From NCBI GenBank assembly GCA_963969595.1, contig OZ018409.1:6896520-6960519 (forward strand): DNA of 64,000 bases, given 5' to 3'. Positions 1-11,609 of the stretch are shown here, in pieces (the first letter of the stretch is position 1; every line of letters starts with the position of its first letter). Both the position numbers and the translations under genes were made by a program. The DNA comes from Neckera pumila. Its lineage: Eukaryota > Streptophyta > Bryopsida > Hypnales > Neckeraceae. The notes beneath the pieces were generated by a model. That model saw only the letters and a list, made by a program, of their open reading frames with translations, was not told the DNA's origin and did not search any database.

Positions 1-177
1 CAATTTCATCAAAATTAGTTCTAAAAATTATTCAAAGTTATCAATGATGACAACTTCTACTTAAAATATCATCACTTTCAATGAAAAAGTTTTTAAGTCA
101 TCTAATTTAAAATTCAACAAAGGAGAAAAAAGCATTGGTTACATGAGTTTTTTTGTGCTTAATTAAGATGAAATGAT

Positions 178-716
178 CTTGGGTATGCAACTCCCATATT
201 ATATGGCCCTGATTATAATCACTTATAATGCATTTTAGTCTAATCTCAAAGGACATAATTTGTTTTAATGTAGAAAATTCTTGTAGCCCTTTTAATAAGG
301 AATCCAAAAATGTGATTATATAAATGAAATGAATATTTTTGAGGACAATAATAGCATTAAAAACCTAATTATATGAGTTTTTTTAATAAATGTATCATAG
401 GACAAGGTATCCAACTTTTGGGGCTTTTTAATAAAATTTTATTTATAATTGAAGGGAAGTTTTTGTAAGATTTTTTAAAAACTATGCATAGGTCTTGTAG
501 TTCTTTATATATATTGTGAGTTTTTTTTCTAATATGTATAGAACCCAACATTTTCTACATTTAGTTCTTTTTTAATTTGGTTTTAGTTTTTTTTTAATTT
601 GGTCTTCAGCCAACTTTTTGGTCTTTTTAATTTGATATAATTTTTACAAAAGCCATCCTCTAAGCCTTTTTAATGCCGATGACCCCCACATATAATATGA
701 GAGTTGCATACCCGGG
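178..716. mobile_element. hAT-type non-autonomous element (MITE)
   Basis: The two ends form a 28-bp terminal inverted repeat: the left end reads CTTGGGTATGCAACTC and the right end, reverse complemented, reads CCCGGGTATGCAACTC; the match continues through CATATTATATG with three mismatches in all. The element is flanked by the exact 8-bp direct repeat GAAATGAT at 170-177 and 717-724. An 8-bp target duplication with short inverted ends is the signature of the hAT superfamily (established knowledge). The 539-bp interior is AT-rich with no coding capacity, so the element depended on a transposase encoded elsewhere. Confidence 0.75.
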
Positions 717-724
717 GAAATGAT

Positions 725-1491
725 ACATTATAAACTATGTAATAGTAAAACATGACACTATAATATTTGTGAAACATGAAGTATGCTTATTTTGGAGAAA
801 TCTAAAAAATTTGAGCTACACAATCAATAATGGTAAAAAAAAAGCATTAGCTAACCATAAATTAGTAACACAAAATATTTAAGCATTGAATCAATGTCAA
901 TGAAAGAATATCATCTATCCACCAGAAACTGAGCCACCGGAAACTCTACCCTGACTGTTGAACAGAGCTTCTGGCCTAATACTACTCTGGTTCACATGTC
1001 CTCGTGGAGTAAAATCAATGCTAACAAAATGAATTGAATCTGTTTCAGCTCTCACTAGAACTTCCTATGTCGATCTAGCAGGCTTCGGAAGCAGACAGAC
1101 TCGCTCCTCTATTTCACCGGCCCAGACTTCTTCAACTACAAGACAGTCGGCGTTTTCCTTCACCATCAGAGCACGTACTCAGGTAGCACACTTGCCTATA
1201 ATTAATATCTTCTACCCCACACTAATTGAACAAGTCATGTGAACGCCGAGCTTGGCATCTTTCACAAAAAAGAACTGATATTCCCGGGAGCTCACTATTC
1301 CTAGCACCAAGCAAAGCCAATACTACAGTGAAACGGGCGAAGTCGACTCGAACTGATAGATCGACACCATCGACCCCGTCCGATTTCGACTAGTAGCAGC
1401 AGTCGATCGATCGCAACTCCCAAGGCCAATCAGTAACTTTTTGAATTATTTGCTAATCAGCAGACTTGCATGCGGATTAGGGAGGGTCGCC
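725..1491. other. 3' flank of the peroxidase gene, no gene seen
   Basis: Intergenic sequence downstream of the peroxidase stop codon. It contains a moderately GC-rich stretch (about 1070-1430) with repeated TCGA/GATC-type words. No coding region, RNA gene or clear repeat end was recognised. The part closest to 1491 probably holds the peroxidase 3' UTR. Confidence 0.4.
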
Positions 1492-3769
1492 TCAATAGGG
1501 GTTCAGAGTGGAGCACTTATTGCGAATCTCGCCCTGGGTGCCGGTCAGAGGCTTGATTTCACTCAGCTTCTGGTACGCCACCGTGAACGTCTTCTTCCAG
1601 GCGTTGGCGTCCGCGGCGTACAGCTTCACGTAGGGCAAGGTGCGAGGGTCCCAGATGAGGTTGTCGTCGACCTTCATGACGCCCTGTCGTTTCAGCAAGA
1701 TGATGAAGTAGTGGTTGTCGAAGGTGAGCGGGGACTCCGGGTCGTTGCGGATGTACGTGAAGTGTGTGCTGGTCGGGTGCACGGGGCAGCGCGTCTTCAG
1801 TGTTTTGGCGAACTTGGCGCTCAGCTTGGGGTCGAACGAGGGGTAGATTCGCTGCCAGAAGCTCACGCAGTGAGCTCGGCCCACCGTGTGTCCACCTGGG
1901 TGCAACAATATCCAATAGGCTCATACACTAGTGACATTGGAATGAAAATTGCAACGTTAAGCGCTAAGCGCTCCGAAGTCCATATTCTGGAGTGCTTCTG
2001 AGACAATGTTGTTCGCATATAATTCCTCATTCATCCAAAGTAAGTCTTAAACCTTTAAAAATCAACCTTTACTCTACGACCAATCTGATGGTATTGAGGC
2101 ACATTATATAAAATTTTATACAAAGATATTGATATTACTTAGCTAGCAAAAATGTGCAAACTTTCGAAAAAGGATTTGGGCGTTAAAGGGTTAAAGACAG
2201 AACTCTAAATACTGACATAGATGATAGATCCCAAGTGACATGACGGTCAATATGATTCTTTTCTCCATGAGCAGGGCGTGATCGAATCCAATGAGCCTGA
2301 TCGCTCGGGAGATGGAACCAGTGAGATTATTAGTATTAATGGTGCCAGAACTGTGACGTTCAAGTGTGCAGAAGCTCTGAACTTAAATGAAACTAGGACT
2401 GTGAAGGGCCCAAAGCTCTAAAAACTAAATTTCCCGGCTCTAGGGCTGAAAGAGATCTGAGATTTCAATCAGGCTACTGAAACTGAGCCAATTTTCACTG
2501 GAATCCGCCATTTTAACGAATTAATATGAGTTTTTCACTTGCTTGTAAACTTGGAAATTGGTTAACAGTCACTTACCCATAAGAGCAACAGCCTCTGCGG
2601 TGTTGATGCCAATGCTCTTGAAGAATCCCAACAGCTCATCCACAGTGGCATAAGGGAGGGGAAGCTTGTCTGCGGAAGATTGCAAGCTGATGCGGCTGTC
2701 CCTTCGCCCAGTCTTGACCTTGATGTAGGGTCCTCCCATCTGCAAGATTCGATCAACACAATTAGTTTAATTAGTTATATGAAATATAAGGAAGGCTTCG
2801 AAGTTTCTGAACGTATTCATCTAAGCAGCGTCTATTAATATTTTTTTTATTAGAGGACGTACCACATTGACAGCAGCAGCTCCGGCCACAGCCAACACAT
2901 CAGCACAAGACACAACACGTTTGGGACAGGCAGCATCCACCGCAATCTTGATGTCATTGATGTACTTGCTGTTCCTCATGCCCACTTGGGTCACCGAGTC
3001 CTTCTCAGATGTGTTGCTCGGGAAGTTGGTCGACACCAGCAGGAAGGACGCATCAGCGCCCTGAATGGTCACAAACATCACACGTCAGAAAATAATCAAA
3101 GCCTTATATTCTCTATAACGGTAGACTTTAGTGAATTTGTCACTTTTTCTTTCAATGGCCAACTCAAAGCTCAGATCTACACCAGTCCTGCACAGGAAGA
3201 CCGGGGAGGCGTTACCCTCCCCGGTGTTTATTTCCACAGTGCAGCTTCACCCCCCCTTGACTTTCTTTAAACGGAAAGTCAAGGGGGGGTGAAGCTGCAC
3301 TGCGGAAATAAATACCGGGGAGGGTAACGCCTCCCCGTTCTCCCTGTGCTGGTCTATAAAGCTCTGAGCGCTGAAACGTCACAATTTTGGTGCAGCTCCG
3401 AAACGCGCCATTTTCAAGAATACTAGCGTTCAATCACATTAAGAAATTTAAGTAACTACCACCCTAAGAAGTTTTGATTTTGATCAAGCGGGTATATGGA
3501 AAGTGGTGACAGAAAAGGAGATGATGCAGATTGAGTGTCCTTACGTTGAAGAAATCGTGGAAAGCCCAACGGACCATCGAAATGGCGGTGTTGTTCACAG
3601 GAGAGTGAAACAGCTTCGACACATACTTGTAAACTTCCGCCTCCATTTGAGGACAACTCTTGGAGTAAAAATTCTCCACGAGAAGGCTGTTAGCTTCTGC
3701 CACGTTGACAGATCTCATTGCCCAAACCAGGACCACAAGAGACACCAGAGCTCCAACACGGGATGCCAT
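1492..3769 (-). CDS. Class III (secretory) plant peroxidase, 4 exons, 329 aa
   Basis: Heme peroxidase that would oxidise phenolics with H2O2 in the wall or vacuole. Exons on the minus strand: 3769-3545, 3060-2863, 2739-2577, 1895-1492. All introns are GT-AG (donors GTAAGG, GTACGT, GTAAGT) and the joined frame has no stop. The start MASRVG (Kozak AAAATGGCA) opens a hydrophobic signal peptide ending near ...VNVAEA; an in-frame ATG at 3799 in weaker context is the alternative. Visible signatures: FYSKSCP, distal Arg/His in RWAFHD, VVSCADVLAVA, GRRD, proximal His in GGHTVGRAHC, FDNHYF, GEIRNKCS. Length fits the family. Six of the eight usual cysteines remain; the HDC and GCD cysteines are Phe and Ala (HDFF, GADAS), so exactly one disulfide pair (C44-C49 in horseradish peroxidase numbering) is gone. 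The usual distal Asn after the EK motif appears to be Gln. The gene seems intact; activity is an inference. Confidence 0.93.
3187..3352. repeat. Snap-back inverted repeat inside peroxidase intron 1
   Basis: Two arms of 79 bases (3187-3265 and 3274-3352) pair with about five mismatches around an 8-base loop (TTTAAACG). The arms hold a C7/G7 run and a CCGGGGAGG-type GC-rich block, unlike the surrounding intron. It lies in the 484-bp first intron, so the pre-mRNA would carry a long hairpin. The downstream sequence near 3409 (CGCCATTTTCAAGAA) resembles the end of the AAAATGGCG MITEs nearby, so it may be the core of a nested MITE. Confidence 0.85.
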
Positions 3770-3800
3770 TTTCAGTTTTCTGAGTAGCACCAAGATCATA

Positions 3801-3804
3801 CACT
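3801..3804 (-). promoter_or_regulatory. Probable 5' UTR intron acceptor of the peroxidase gene
   Basis: On the minus strand a pyrimidine-rich tract followed by TTACACAG lies about 33 bases upstream of the chosen ATG. This is a good 3' splice site and suggests a leader intron between here and the TATA box near 4120. The donor was not identified. Confidence 0.35.
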
Positions 3805-4118
3805 GTGTAAGAAGAAGGAAAAATCAAAACAGGGGTGAGAGTGCCGATCAAATCACATCTCAGTTATTCTTCTTCCTAGTCAAAGTATCAAACGTACTGC
3901 TAGTACTGTACTGAGCTCACAGCTACCGAGAGATGCAACAACTAGTGCCATCCTTTACTAGAATTATGACATTTGTGACTGGAAATATCAAAATAAGCGC
4001 TAACTCACGATGGATGAAAGCGCTGGAGGGGAAGTAGTACGCTTGCTAGATATGATCAGACTACTGATCGACTGTGCAGGCTCTGCAAGCAATGGCTTTC
4101 ACAATGGAAACCCGTTTC

Positions 4119-4126
4119 ATATATAG
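4119..4126 (-). promoter_or_regulatory. TATA box of the peroxidase gene
   Basis: The minus strand reads CTATATATG about 350 bases upstream of the start codon, in a less AT-rich stretch than most of the window, so the match is not simply compositional. It would place transcription start near 4090 and leave a leader of roughly 300 bases that may be spliced. Confidence 0.45.
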
Positions 4127-4374
4127 CTAGGGGGTCCGGAGCCATGGGAGCAAAACTTGCAACCGTGTGCAGATTTCAGGGATTCGAACTGCCATTGGCC
4201 ATTGCAACAGTCAACTACAGTGGTCAACCTCCAAATTATCAACCAATTCTATATCCGGGATGGAATCTCCTATTTCCTTGGTATCGGCACGTGCTGGCCA
4301 TAGTTTAACAGCATCGACGGAGCCAACTTCCCGAATTCAGTGTATTTAAGCTTCACGAACTCACCGACCCAATT

Positions 4375-4515
4375 TTTGTTAAAATGGCGGATTTCAATGA
4401 AATTGACGAAGCTTCAGACAAGAGTTCCCTGAAAACTCAGCTATCTACACAAATCCTTGTTTCGGCAGTAAAAAGACACGATTTCGGAGCTTTGAAATAC
4501 GTCATTTTAACGAAT
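4375..4515. mobile_element. Short MITE, AAAATGGCG family
   Basis: The left end TTGTTAAAATGGCGGATTTC and the reverse complement of the right end TTCGTTAAAATGACGTATTT form an imperfect inverted repeat of about 22 bp bounding 141 bp. The same termini occur at 7241-7564 and 9018-9160, and single ends occur near 2500-2515 and 3409. No coding capacity. No convincing target duplication was seen. Confidence 0.55.
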
Positions 4516-7240
4516 GTCACCATCGTACTGCTCTTGATATGAACGTTCTCTGAAGTGAGGTCATTTATGTCAAAGCAATGTCACATTACAATCTACACTG
4601 GGAATGGATGAAAAGTACTGAAAACCTCATAGTTGTGAATAAGATAGGTTTCAATGAAACTAATTGACAAATGTTCTTCACTTGACTAAAACCTTAATCT
4701 AAACAAGCCTTGAATCAATGTTTCATATTTTCAAAACCTCTTGATTCCTCCGAAGCACATCGCTAAACTAAATTTAGATGCATTGTAATAGATTGCACTT
4801 GTGCTGAAATCTTATTCAACTGTGGAATGGAATGTATTTTTTGAGTGCACTGATGGCAATGTTCTGAGTCTGAAACTGCCTATCATTACTAGGTTTTGGT
4901 TAATTAATTTTGATTAATAATGCCTAATGTATTTCCTTGCATGCTGATCATTTACGTCATTTTCTCTTACGGAGTGAAGAAATAAGAGTAGTCTTCAATC
5001 GGTGCTCTTTACGATTCAAAAAAAGGACTTATGAGTGTTGAAACTTTCTGCAGCAAGGGAAAAGAGATCACATCCATGTTCATATTCGTTACATTAGAGT
5101 AACTTCACAAAATTGGTGCATCCGAATTCTGAAAAGAGGGCTCTTACTCGGACCCAAGCAATTTCAGACACCCATCTAGCATTGGATCAGTTTAAGACAT
5201 TCATCTAAACTCTCATACCGATATCTGTATTTGATTTTAGATATATAATCTAAATATACTAGATTTTAGAGCTCCAGCGTTTCAAAAAGCCTCTCAACTA
5301 GGAACAGAAGCGGATTTAGGCCACTTACTCATCTGAAATCTGAGATGACATTGAAATCTCCTACATATATTCTGCCTAGATTTTAGACCACAAAGGTTTC
5401 AAAACCCATATGAACATTTGAAAGTCCTTATTTTCACCTGGCACATTTTGGCATAACCGAATACAGGATGCGGTTATGAGGCTATCCTGTGCTCCAGTCA
5501 TACAAGACCTCTTAACTTTTTATAATTCTCCAGACAACGGTTTCGTAAAAAATTATACACTGAATCAGTTATACGTTTTTATCAATGACGTTACAGATTA
5601 AAACAACCTAAGTAAATTTTTTTATTTCTTTGAAACGAATCTTGGCAAAGGTACCTGGTTACATTGCTAGTGAAAGACAGAAGATGAAATGCGGTATTTT
5701 GGGCGAAATCGCAGAACCCCAGGTCGAGGACATGGTTAATTTTCTTTAAGCTCCATGGATCCTTCCACCTGTACCCAAACCCGGGGATCGGCGTAGCACA
5801 TGCAGTGTTGGACCAAAAATTAGAGGAGCTCCGTAGAAGGTGGCTAACCAAATCACTGGTGATCTGGCTCCAAATCTTTCTGAAATCCTTCCATGAAACC
5901 CAAAATAAGCCTTCAATTGACCGTTTATGGATTGATCGATGCTCGTTACGCTCGTAAATCTTCCATGATGGAAAAGAGACAGAAGGTGCTGAAATGCAGG
6001 ATTCTTCTTTGACCAATTACAGATACACTGTTCAATGCTTGCTTTTGAGGACACCTCATAACCTGCATTCCTTGCCGCCTTGGTACAGACCATGGCTGCA
6101 ACTGTGCAATTGATTATTTTATGGGTGAACTTGTAGAAATACCCTAATTCATGCTCGGAGTTTCCCTTTCAACTGGAACCTTTTCGGAAAGCCCAGCATG
6201 GAATCTTTATGACTTGCGGATGACTCGGAATGAAAATTAGGTCAAATCAAGACTTCTATCATTATTCGTATCTAGACAGATGTGCCACTGTTCATTTGGC
6301 TTTCAAGGGATCTAAATCAGCCTGTAACCTGCAGTCCTGCACACGAGTGAGGGCAGTTTCGGTATCCCGGAACTCCCCAAGCTTTCAGCTGAAACTTTTT
6401 ATTGTTTAATTCATTTAAATTGAATGATCAGTAGCCTTTAATGAAGGTAGAAGAAAAAACAAACTTAAGGAGATCAATCCGGATCCCAGACAAGCCTGGG
6501 TCATTCAGCTGAAATTGATCAAGAGAATATTGCGTTCTTCTTGCATTGCAGATCTCTTAGTATCATTGTTATTATAATCTGCGTTGGTTACATCTACTTG
6601 ATTTGAAGAGTTTTTGAGGATCTGCTCTCCAAGCGTTAGTGATTACGATCGATTGTGTGATTGTGTCTGTCAAACGTCAAAATTTATTTGGTCACTGAAG
6701 TCCAGAGTCCAGATGTGCAAGGAAGTTCTTTCAGTCTTCACAACCAAGCTCCAGAATTGAGTAATTTAGGAGAAAAATCCGAATGAAGCAGCTATGATTT
6801 TAGATGATCGGATGGAGGAGCAAAATAATCTCCTCGAAGCTCAGCATAAGAAAAAATCCAACATCAATACCCGTTAGAGTGGTGAATGTCACGACTTCGC
6901 ACTATTCAGAGAGCCTGAAATGGAAATCTATACCAGTCCTAGTTTTTGAGCTGTGTGAAGATGAATTTCACAATTTTGGGGCCCAGAATCGCACCAGTTT
7001 AACAAAATTGACAATGAACACAAAGTGGGGAGTGGATATGGCTTACAATGCAACCCCTCTTGTTTAATTGCTGACTGGTCATTCTAATTCTTCCTTGTGA
7101 TGACAATATGTTTAACAGGACCTGTGATGTACGGGCTCAGAAGTTTCTCAAAATTCACCCTAAAATGACTCAAGCAAGCTAGCCCCTCTTGTACTTCAAT
7201 TGCCTTCGACATTCAACCAAACTGCCCAGGACCAAGAAAG
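4516..7240. other. Intergenic, no gene recognised
   Basis: About 2.7 kb of mixed-composition DNA. Short open frames exist on both strands (for example 5746-6093 minus and 6804-7067 plus) but show no family motif, codon regularity or splice context. No RNA gene or clear repeat ends were found. Confidence 0.4.
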
Positions 7241-7564
7241 GCAAATTTCGTTAAAATGGCGGTATTCCCAGTGCCATATTTTCCTTGTGCCATATTCCCC
7301 GTGCCATTTTTTCAGACCGCCCGTTCTGAACATCTAGAACAGGTATAGATTCCAAACATCTAAGATAGTTGTAGATTCAAATATCTAGGAAATATATAGA
7401 TTTCAGACTGACCGTTCTAAAAAAACTAGGACTAATATAGATGTTAGATATCTAGGACTAGCATAGATTTTTAGAATGTACTCCGAATGTAGATTTCAGA
7501 ACAGCCGTCCTGAACTGAATAACGTGCCATTGTAATGGAATACCGTCATTTTAACGAAATTTGC
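7241..7564. mobile_element. MITE, AAAATGGCG family, best-preserved copy
   Basis: The terminal inverted repeat is about 28 bp. The left end reads GCAAATTTCGTTAAAATGGC and continues GGTATTCC; the right end mirrors it with about one mismatch. The 324-bp interior is non-coding and contains several near-identical short phrases (TCTAGGA, ATAGATT and similar). It is the longest and cleanest member of a local family of at least three copies within 5 kb. Confidence 0.7.
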
Positions 7565-9017
7565 CATAAGAGTAGATCAAATTACAGCGTTTTTGTTTGA
7601 ATTGTTTCGTTAGCTAGCATACGAGCTTCAAACATGGGTATTCGTTTTAACTACCATAGATCAATCAAAGGTCGTATAGTGATGGCCGTAGAAGTTAACT
7701 GGAGTGTTTCACATCGCCAAAATTGTGGCAGTTAAGTGCACAGAGCTCTTAAAACTATCATGGGTACAGACCTGGGGTTTTAGATTACCATCTGGAAAAG
7801 AATAAATTCTTGAAATTTTGTCATATTAGAAATTATAATATTAGATCTTCAATATCCCATAGAATTGGCGTGATCTGGATGCCAAAATTAGCATTCATCT
7901 GCTCAAAACTCAAACTAGGATTGCAAAAGATTTACATTTCAGGCTGAGTGCCCTGAAAAGTGCCAGTCATGGAAATTCGCCAATTAAATGAAATTGATGT
8001 TGTAGAAAGCAAAATGTGGTCATAATAGTTAAACTGAAGTGTTTAAAGCACCTAAGTTGTGGCTTTTCAATTGCACAGAGCTCTAAAATCTCAGAGTGCT
8101 AGACTACAGGTCAAAGTCTGCAGACGGGCGCCTAGAAATGCTCCAAGCTTTGGAAATTTCGCCATGTGACGATCAGAATGGTGCCTTGCAGACGAATACA
8201 CTGGGTCCGTCATGCTCTGTCACGCTGACGATGATCAACTCCGCCATTATAAGTGCACGTGCATGATGGAGAGAAGGATTAGGTGTTGCATATTTGGATG
8301 GTCAACAATATCTATGGTTGACTTGTATATAATGTGTGAACAGGGGATAGCTAAATGTGCCTATCAAGAATATACTCCGTATCAATCGTCCGGCGCCGTT
8401 CATTGTCTCCTTGATGCCATGATATGAAATTAGAGACCCCAGGTCTGGAGTTCATAAAAGAATTGCCATACCTCTCTGTTGAGAGGAATTACAATCCATA
8501 ATATCAAACAAATATATTAAGCTCATATCTTATGATTGCTTTCACATTAATCTGTGACATCTTGATATCAGCCTCTCGTATACTAAAGTCGCTACCCTAG
8601 ATTCCCACGATGTTTGTGTAAATAAGTTTCGAGGATGTTTCTGAGTTAATTATATTACAAACTCTTCCCTAAACATTCTCAGAAGTCATGCAGTGTACTC
8701 ATCGAATTGCAGTCAATGGGTGATAGATTTATTTCAGGTGGTGCACGTTGCGTAGTCTTCACGATATCAGAGTCGAAGAGATTGTCGAGTTCAGGCTTGT
8801 AACTCCTCGAGTACCATAAATCAATTCAAATGGTGCCAAGGTAGAGCTGCTTTCAGATATGTCACTGTATAGCGAGGTGCCTGTCTAGCTAGTCTTTCAT
8901 TAGTCTACTGTTTCTTTCTCATTTCCGCCGTCCTGAGCTAGCAAAAGTGGTTCCACAGCTTGGCGCCTCTTGAATAGATTGAGTTCATCTCAACTCCTGT
9001 TGCAACAGTTATGGTCA
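7565..9017. other. Intergenic with degraded MITE-like phrases
   Basis: No coding gene recognised. The phrase around GCACAGAGCTCT(T)AAAA occurs near 7740 and again near 8080 and resembles wording near 2370 and 9060, so much of this stretch may be worn copies of the AAAATGGCG family. An open frame at 8212-8427 has no recognisable motif. Confidence 0.35.
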
Positions 9018-9160
9018 AATTCACTAAAATGGCGTATTTCATCGTTTCAAAATTGTGACAGTCTAGTGCTCAGACTTCTAGACACTAGGACCCTTATTAG
9101 ATTTGAGGCTCCCAAACGAGCACCTGGAAAGTGCTAATTTCCTGCCATTTCAACGAATTT
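9018..9160. mobile_element. Short MITE, AAAATGGCG family
   Basis: The left end AAATTCACTAAAATGGCGTA and the reverse complement of the right end AAATTCGTTGAAATGGCAGG form an imperfect inverted repeat bounding about 143 bp. It belongs to the same family as 4375-4515 and 7241-7564, which supports recent local amplification around the peroxidase gene. Confidence 0.5.
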
Positions 9161-9499
9161 AACGCCTTAGTTCAATAAAATAGCGTTCGTGAACGTCTCG
9201 TTAGTGCCTCCGAGATGTTCTCCATGGCCGGCATGGCTGAGCATCCCCCTGCAAGTGCAACCCTGCCAGTCACACAACCCGAAGTCCACAACTCGCAAGC
9301 TGGTGCTGCTTCACCAACTGTGCCCACCATAGACACCAACAGAAGACACAACTTCAATCATGAATCAGCTCCCCAACCTCGTGCTGTCACGCAGAGCGCG
9401 CCATTAGCGATGCTACAAGCAGTCCAATATACCAACGCAACAGAGCAAATGTTACTCGGGAAGCTCCAGGGACGAAACCAACCCTCGACGAGGGAGCTT

Positions 9500-10425
9500 T
9501 CCACTTGGTGTAAGAAACACCTCCACTCCACGTTCCTTCACATAACCTGTCTCGGTCTTGGTACTTCGAGGTCGCATTCTCTTCCCGAGATGGCAAGGAG
9601 GACACACCCCGACGCTGTGGCTTCTTCCTTGGGGACATCGAAGTTGTGTTTTCCCCCTGGCAGCCCTCGTTTGAGCCCGAGGATCCTACCTGCGTGAATG
9701 CGTTTGCAGATGCCATCTGGGTGCAATCCTCGGGCCTGAACTCGTTGTTGCGAACCAAGGAGTGTTTGACTGAGATTGGGAAGCACATTGGCGTGGTGTT
9801 GATGGTGGAGGAAGATGAAATCAACCGAGCTCAGACCGCAGGTTTACGAGTGCGAGTATTGGTATCCGCGGAGGATCTGAATGCTTTGCCTACAAGGATT
9901 GAGCTTCCGCAGATTGGAAACTGCAGTGGGAAGACGTGTAAGGTGGTATACTCTGGACTCCCTGAGAGGTGCAACGCGTGTGTCACATAGGCACATTCAT
10001 CACAGAAGTGCCCTCTGGAAATGGGGGAGGAGGATTCTCTAGAGGTTACTACAGTTGGCCAGACTCTTTACCCGACTAGTTATTGTACCACGGAAAGGGG
10101 CATGAATATTGTGAAAGCTCTGCAACAACAACAACAAGAGACGAGTCTGCTGTCTGATGAACGCACGGTTTTGAAACAGGCTAATTGCATTCTGGAGGGT
10201 GATCCCATTGAAACTGATTGGGGTGATGCTCATGGGAAATGTGGCAACAAAGGGTTGGCAGCTTCTGTTAAATCGCAATACACTATGACTTTGAGTGGCC
10301 CTCTTTCGGCTCCGCATTCTCCTTCTCATTTTCAACAGGAGGTTGCGTCTCGGGGGGCTAGCTTGTGTGTGGGAATGTCAGCCATGTCACATAAGTTCTC
10401 ATCGCGACCTGCGTATGATTTGTAA
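9500..10425 (+). pseudogene. DUF4283 / zinc-knuckle (LINE ORF1-like) fragment
   Basis: The frame running from about 9511 reads WYFEVAF, then FSPWQPSFEPEDP, then a stretch ending LPERCNACVT, which matches the plant DUF4283 domain followed by a CX2CX4HX4C zinc knuckle. This pair is typical of the gag-like ORF1 of plant LINEs and related retroelements. A TAG at 9988-9990 falls inside the knuckle, between the second Cys and the His; the frame then continues to 10425 with a Gln5 run and a Ser/Pro-rich tail. An overlapping frame at 9215-9697 may hold the original N-terminus after a frameshift. No reverse transcriptase follows, so this is either a truncated LINE or a dead single-copy DUF4283 gene. 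It would have bound nucleic acid; no other function can be claimed. Confidence 0.65.
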
Positions 10426-11609
10426 CTGCTTAATATATGTTATTTTGTTAGATATCGGTGCCGATTAGAGCATTTTATTTTGTTGATAGTGTATGGGCCC
10501 CCAGGGTTCAGGATGACATGATTTGATTTATATCTCGATGGGATGCTATAAGGTAGAGTCCTTAAAGGGAGGCCTCACAAATGGGTAACAATCGCTTCAA
10601 GAGAACTTGCAGCCTCATGACAAAGAAAGGATGAACAGTGTAGATCTAAGCTTGATGATATGCAACGTAGAAAATTAGATTTAGCCCTTAAAAGGACGGG
10701 TTGGTCACCGTGGGAAAAACAGCAGCTTGAATGAAGGCCGGTAGAAATTGAGTTCTGAAGTACACGAGAAGGTGGCTGATTTGTTCAGTAGCTTGTGGAT
10801 GTAGTTGACAACACATTCAAATAGTTGGACCAGATGAAGACATGAAGCAGATTTAGAGAGAATCAATAATTCAATATCACCTTGGACATAGTACTTGAAA
10901 TAGTCCAGACAGAGAAGGGAAAAGATGAAAATGAAGCACGCGCTTTGCTGCATTATCACCATGTCAGAGATGCTAGACAGTCTACAAACTCCATGTCCAC
11001 ATATAAAAAAAATTGGATAAAAAAGGGCTCTTTTACGATCAGCAGACGATTTCAATGTCATTCACATAACATTATTAAGCAACGCTGGGGGTCCCTTTTG
11101 CATCCCCGAAACGCAGAGGCCCCCAGCGTTGCATCCACCGATTACGTCCACAGGTATCTCTGACAGCATTGCCCCAACTAGTCACGTCCCCTCAAATATA
11201 ACTAAAATCCCCCCCAAGCATCCAGGGGGGATTATACCTCATGTCAGAGGGAAAGGAATCCAAGCATTAACAATGTTATGTCATCTGACCAAATATATCT
11301 GCAATGTCTTTTAAGAGTTAAATATTTTCATTGTAAGTACTGCAATGGTGAATTTATTAATAAACCACACAATTGTTCATACCTTTTTTTTCTTGGAAAC
11401 ATACGGCCTTCTAGGGGCCAGGGCTGCAGCTAGACTAACACAACACAACTAAGGCAACCTAGCACAAAGCCCGGAAATTACACACCTTGGGTATCCCCGT
11501 CAAGATTAAATGAAGGGACAAACAACAACTCCTCGTGTTGGCCAGCATGAAGAGCCCCCATGCGAGCAATGTCTACATGGGGAGTTGAACTAGGAACCTC
11601 ATAGACTCT
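10426..11609. other. Intergenic with two G/C-run hairpins
   Basis: No gene recognised. At 11079-11132 a 13-bp perfect stem (GCAACGCTGGGGG with its complement) closes a loop of about 28 bases. At 11207-11233 AATCCCCCC pairs with GGGGGGATT. The two hairpins lie about 75 bases apart in otherwise AT-rich DNA. Confidence 0.45.

Noticed and set aside
1441..2001. 186-codon plus-strand open frame
   Set aside because: It lies antisense to peroxidase exon 4, which carries clear family motifs; the plus frame has none.
5591..6093. Overlapping minus-strand frames of 141 and 115 codons
   Set aside because: No motif, no splice context, and no reason to prefer either frame.
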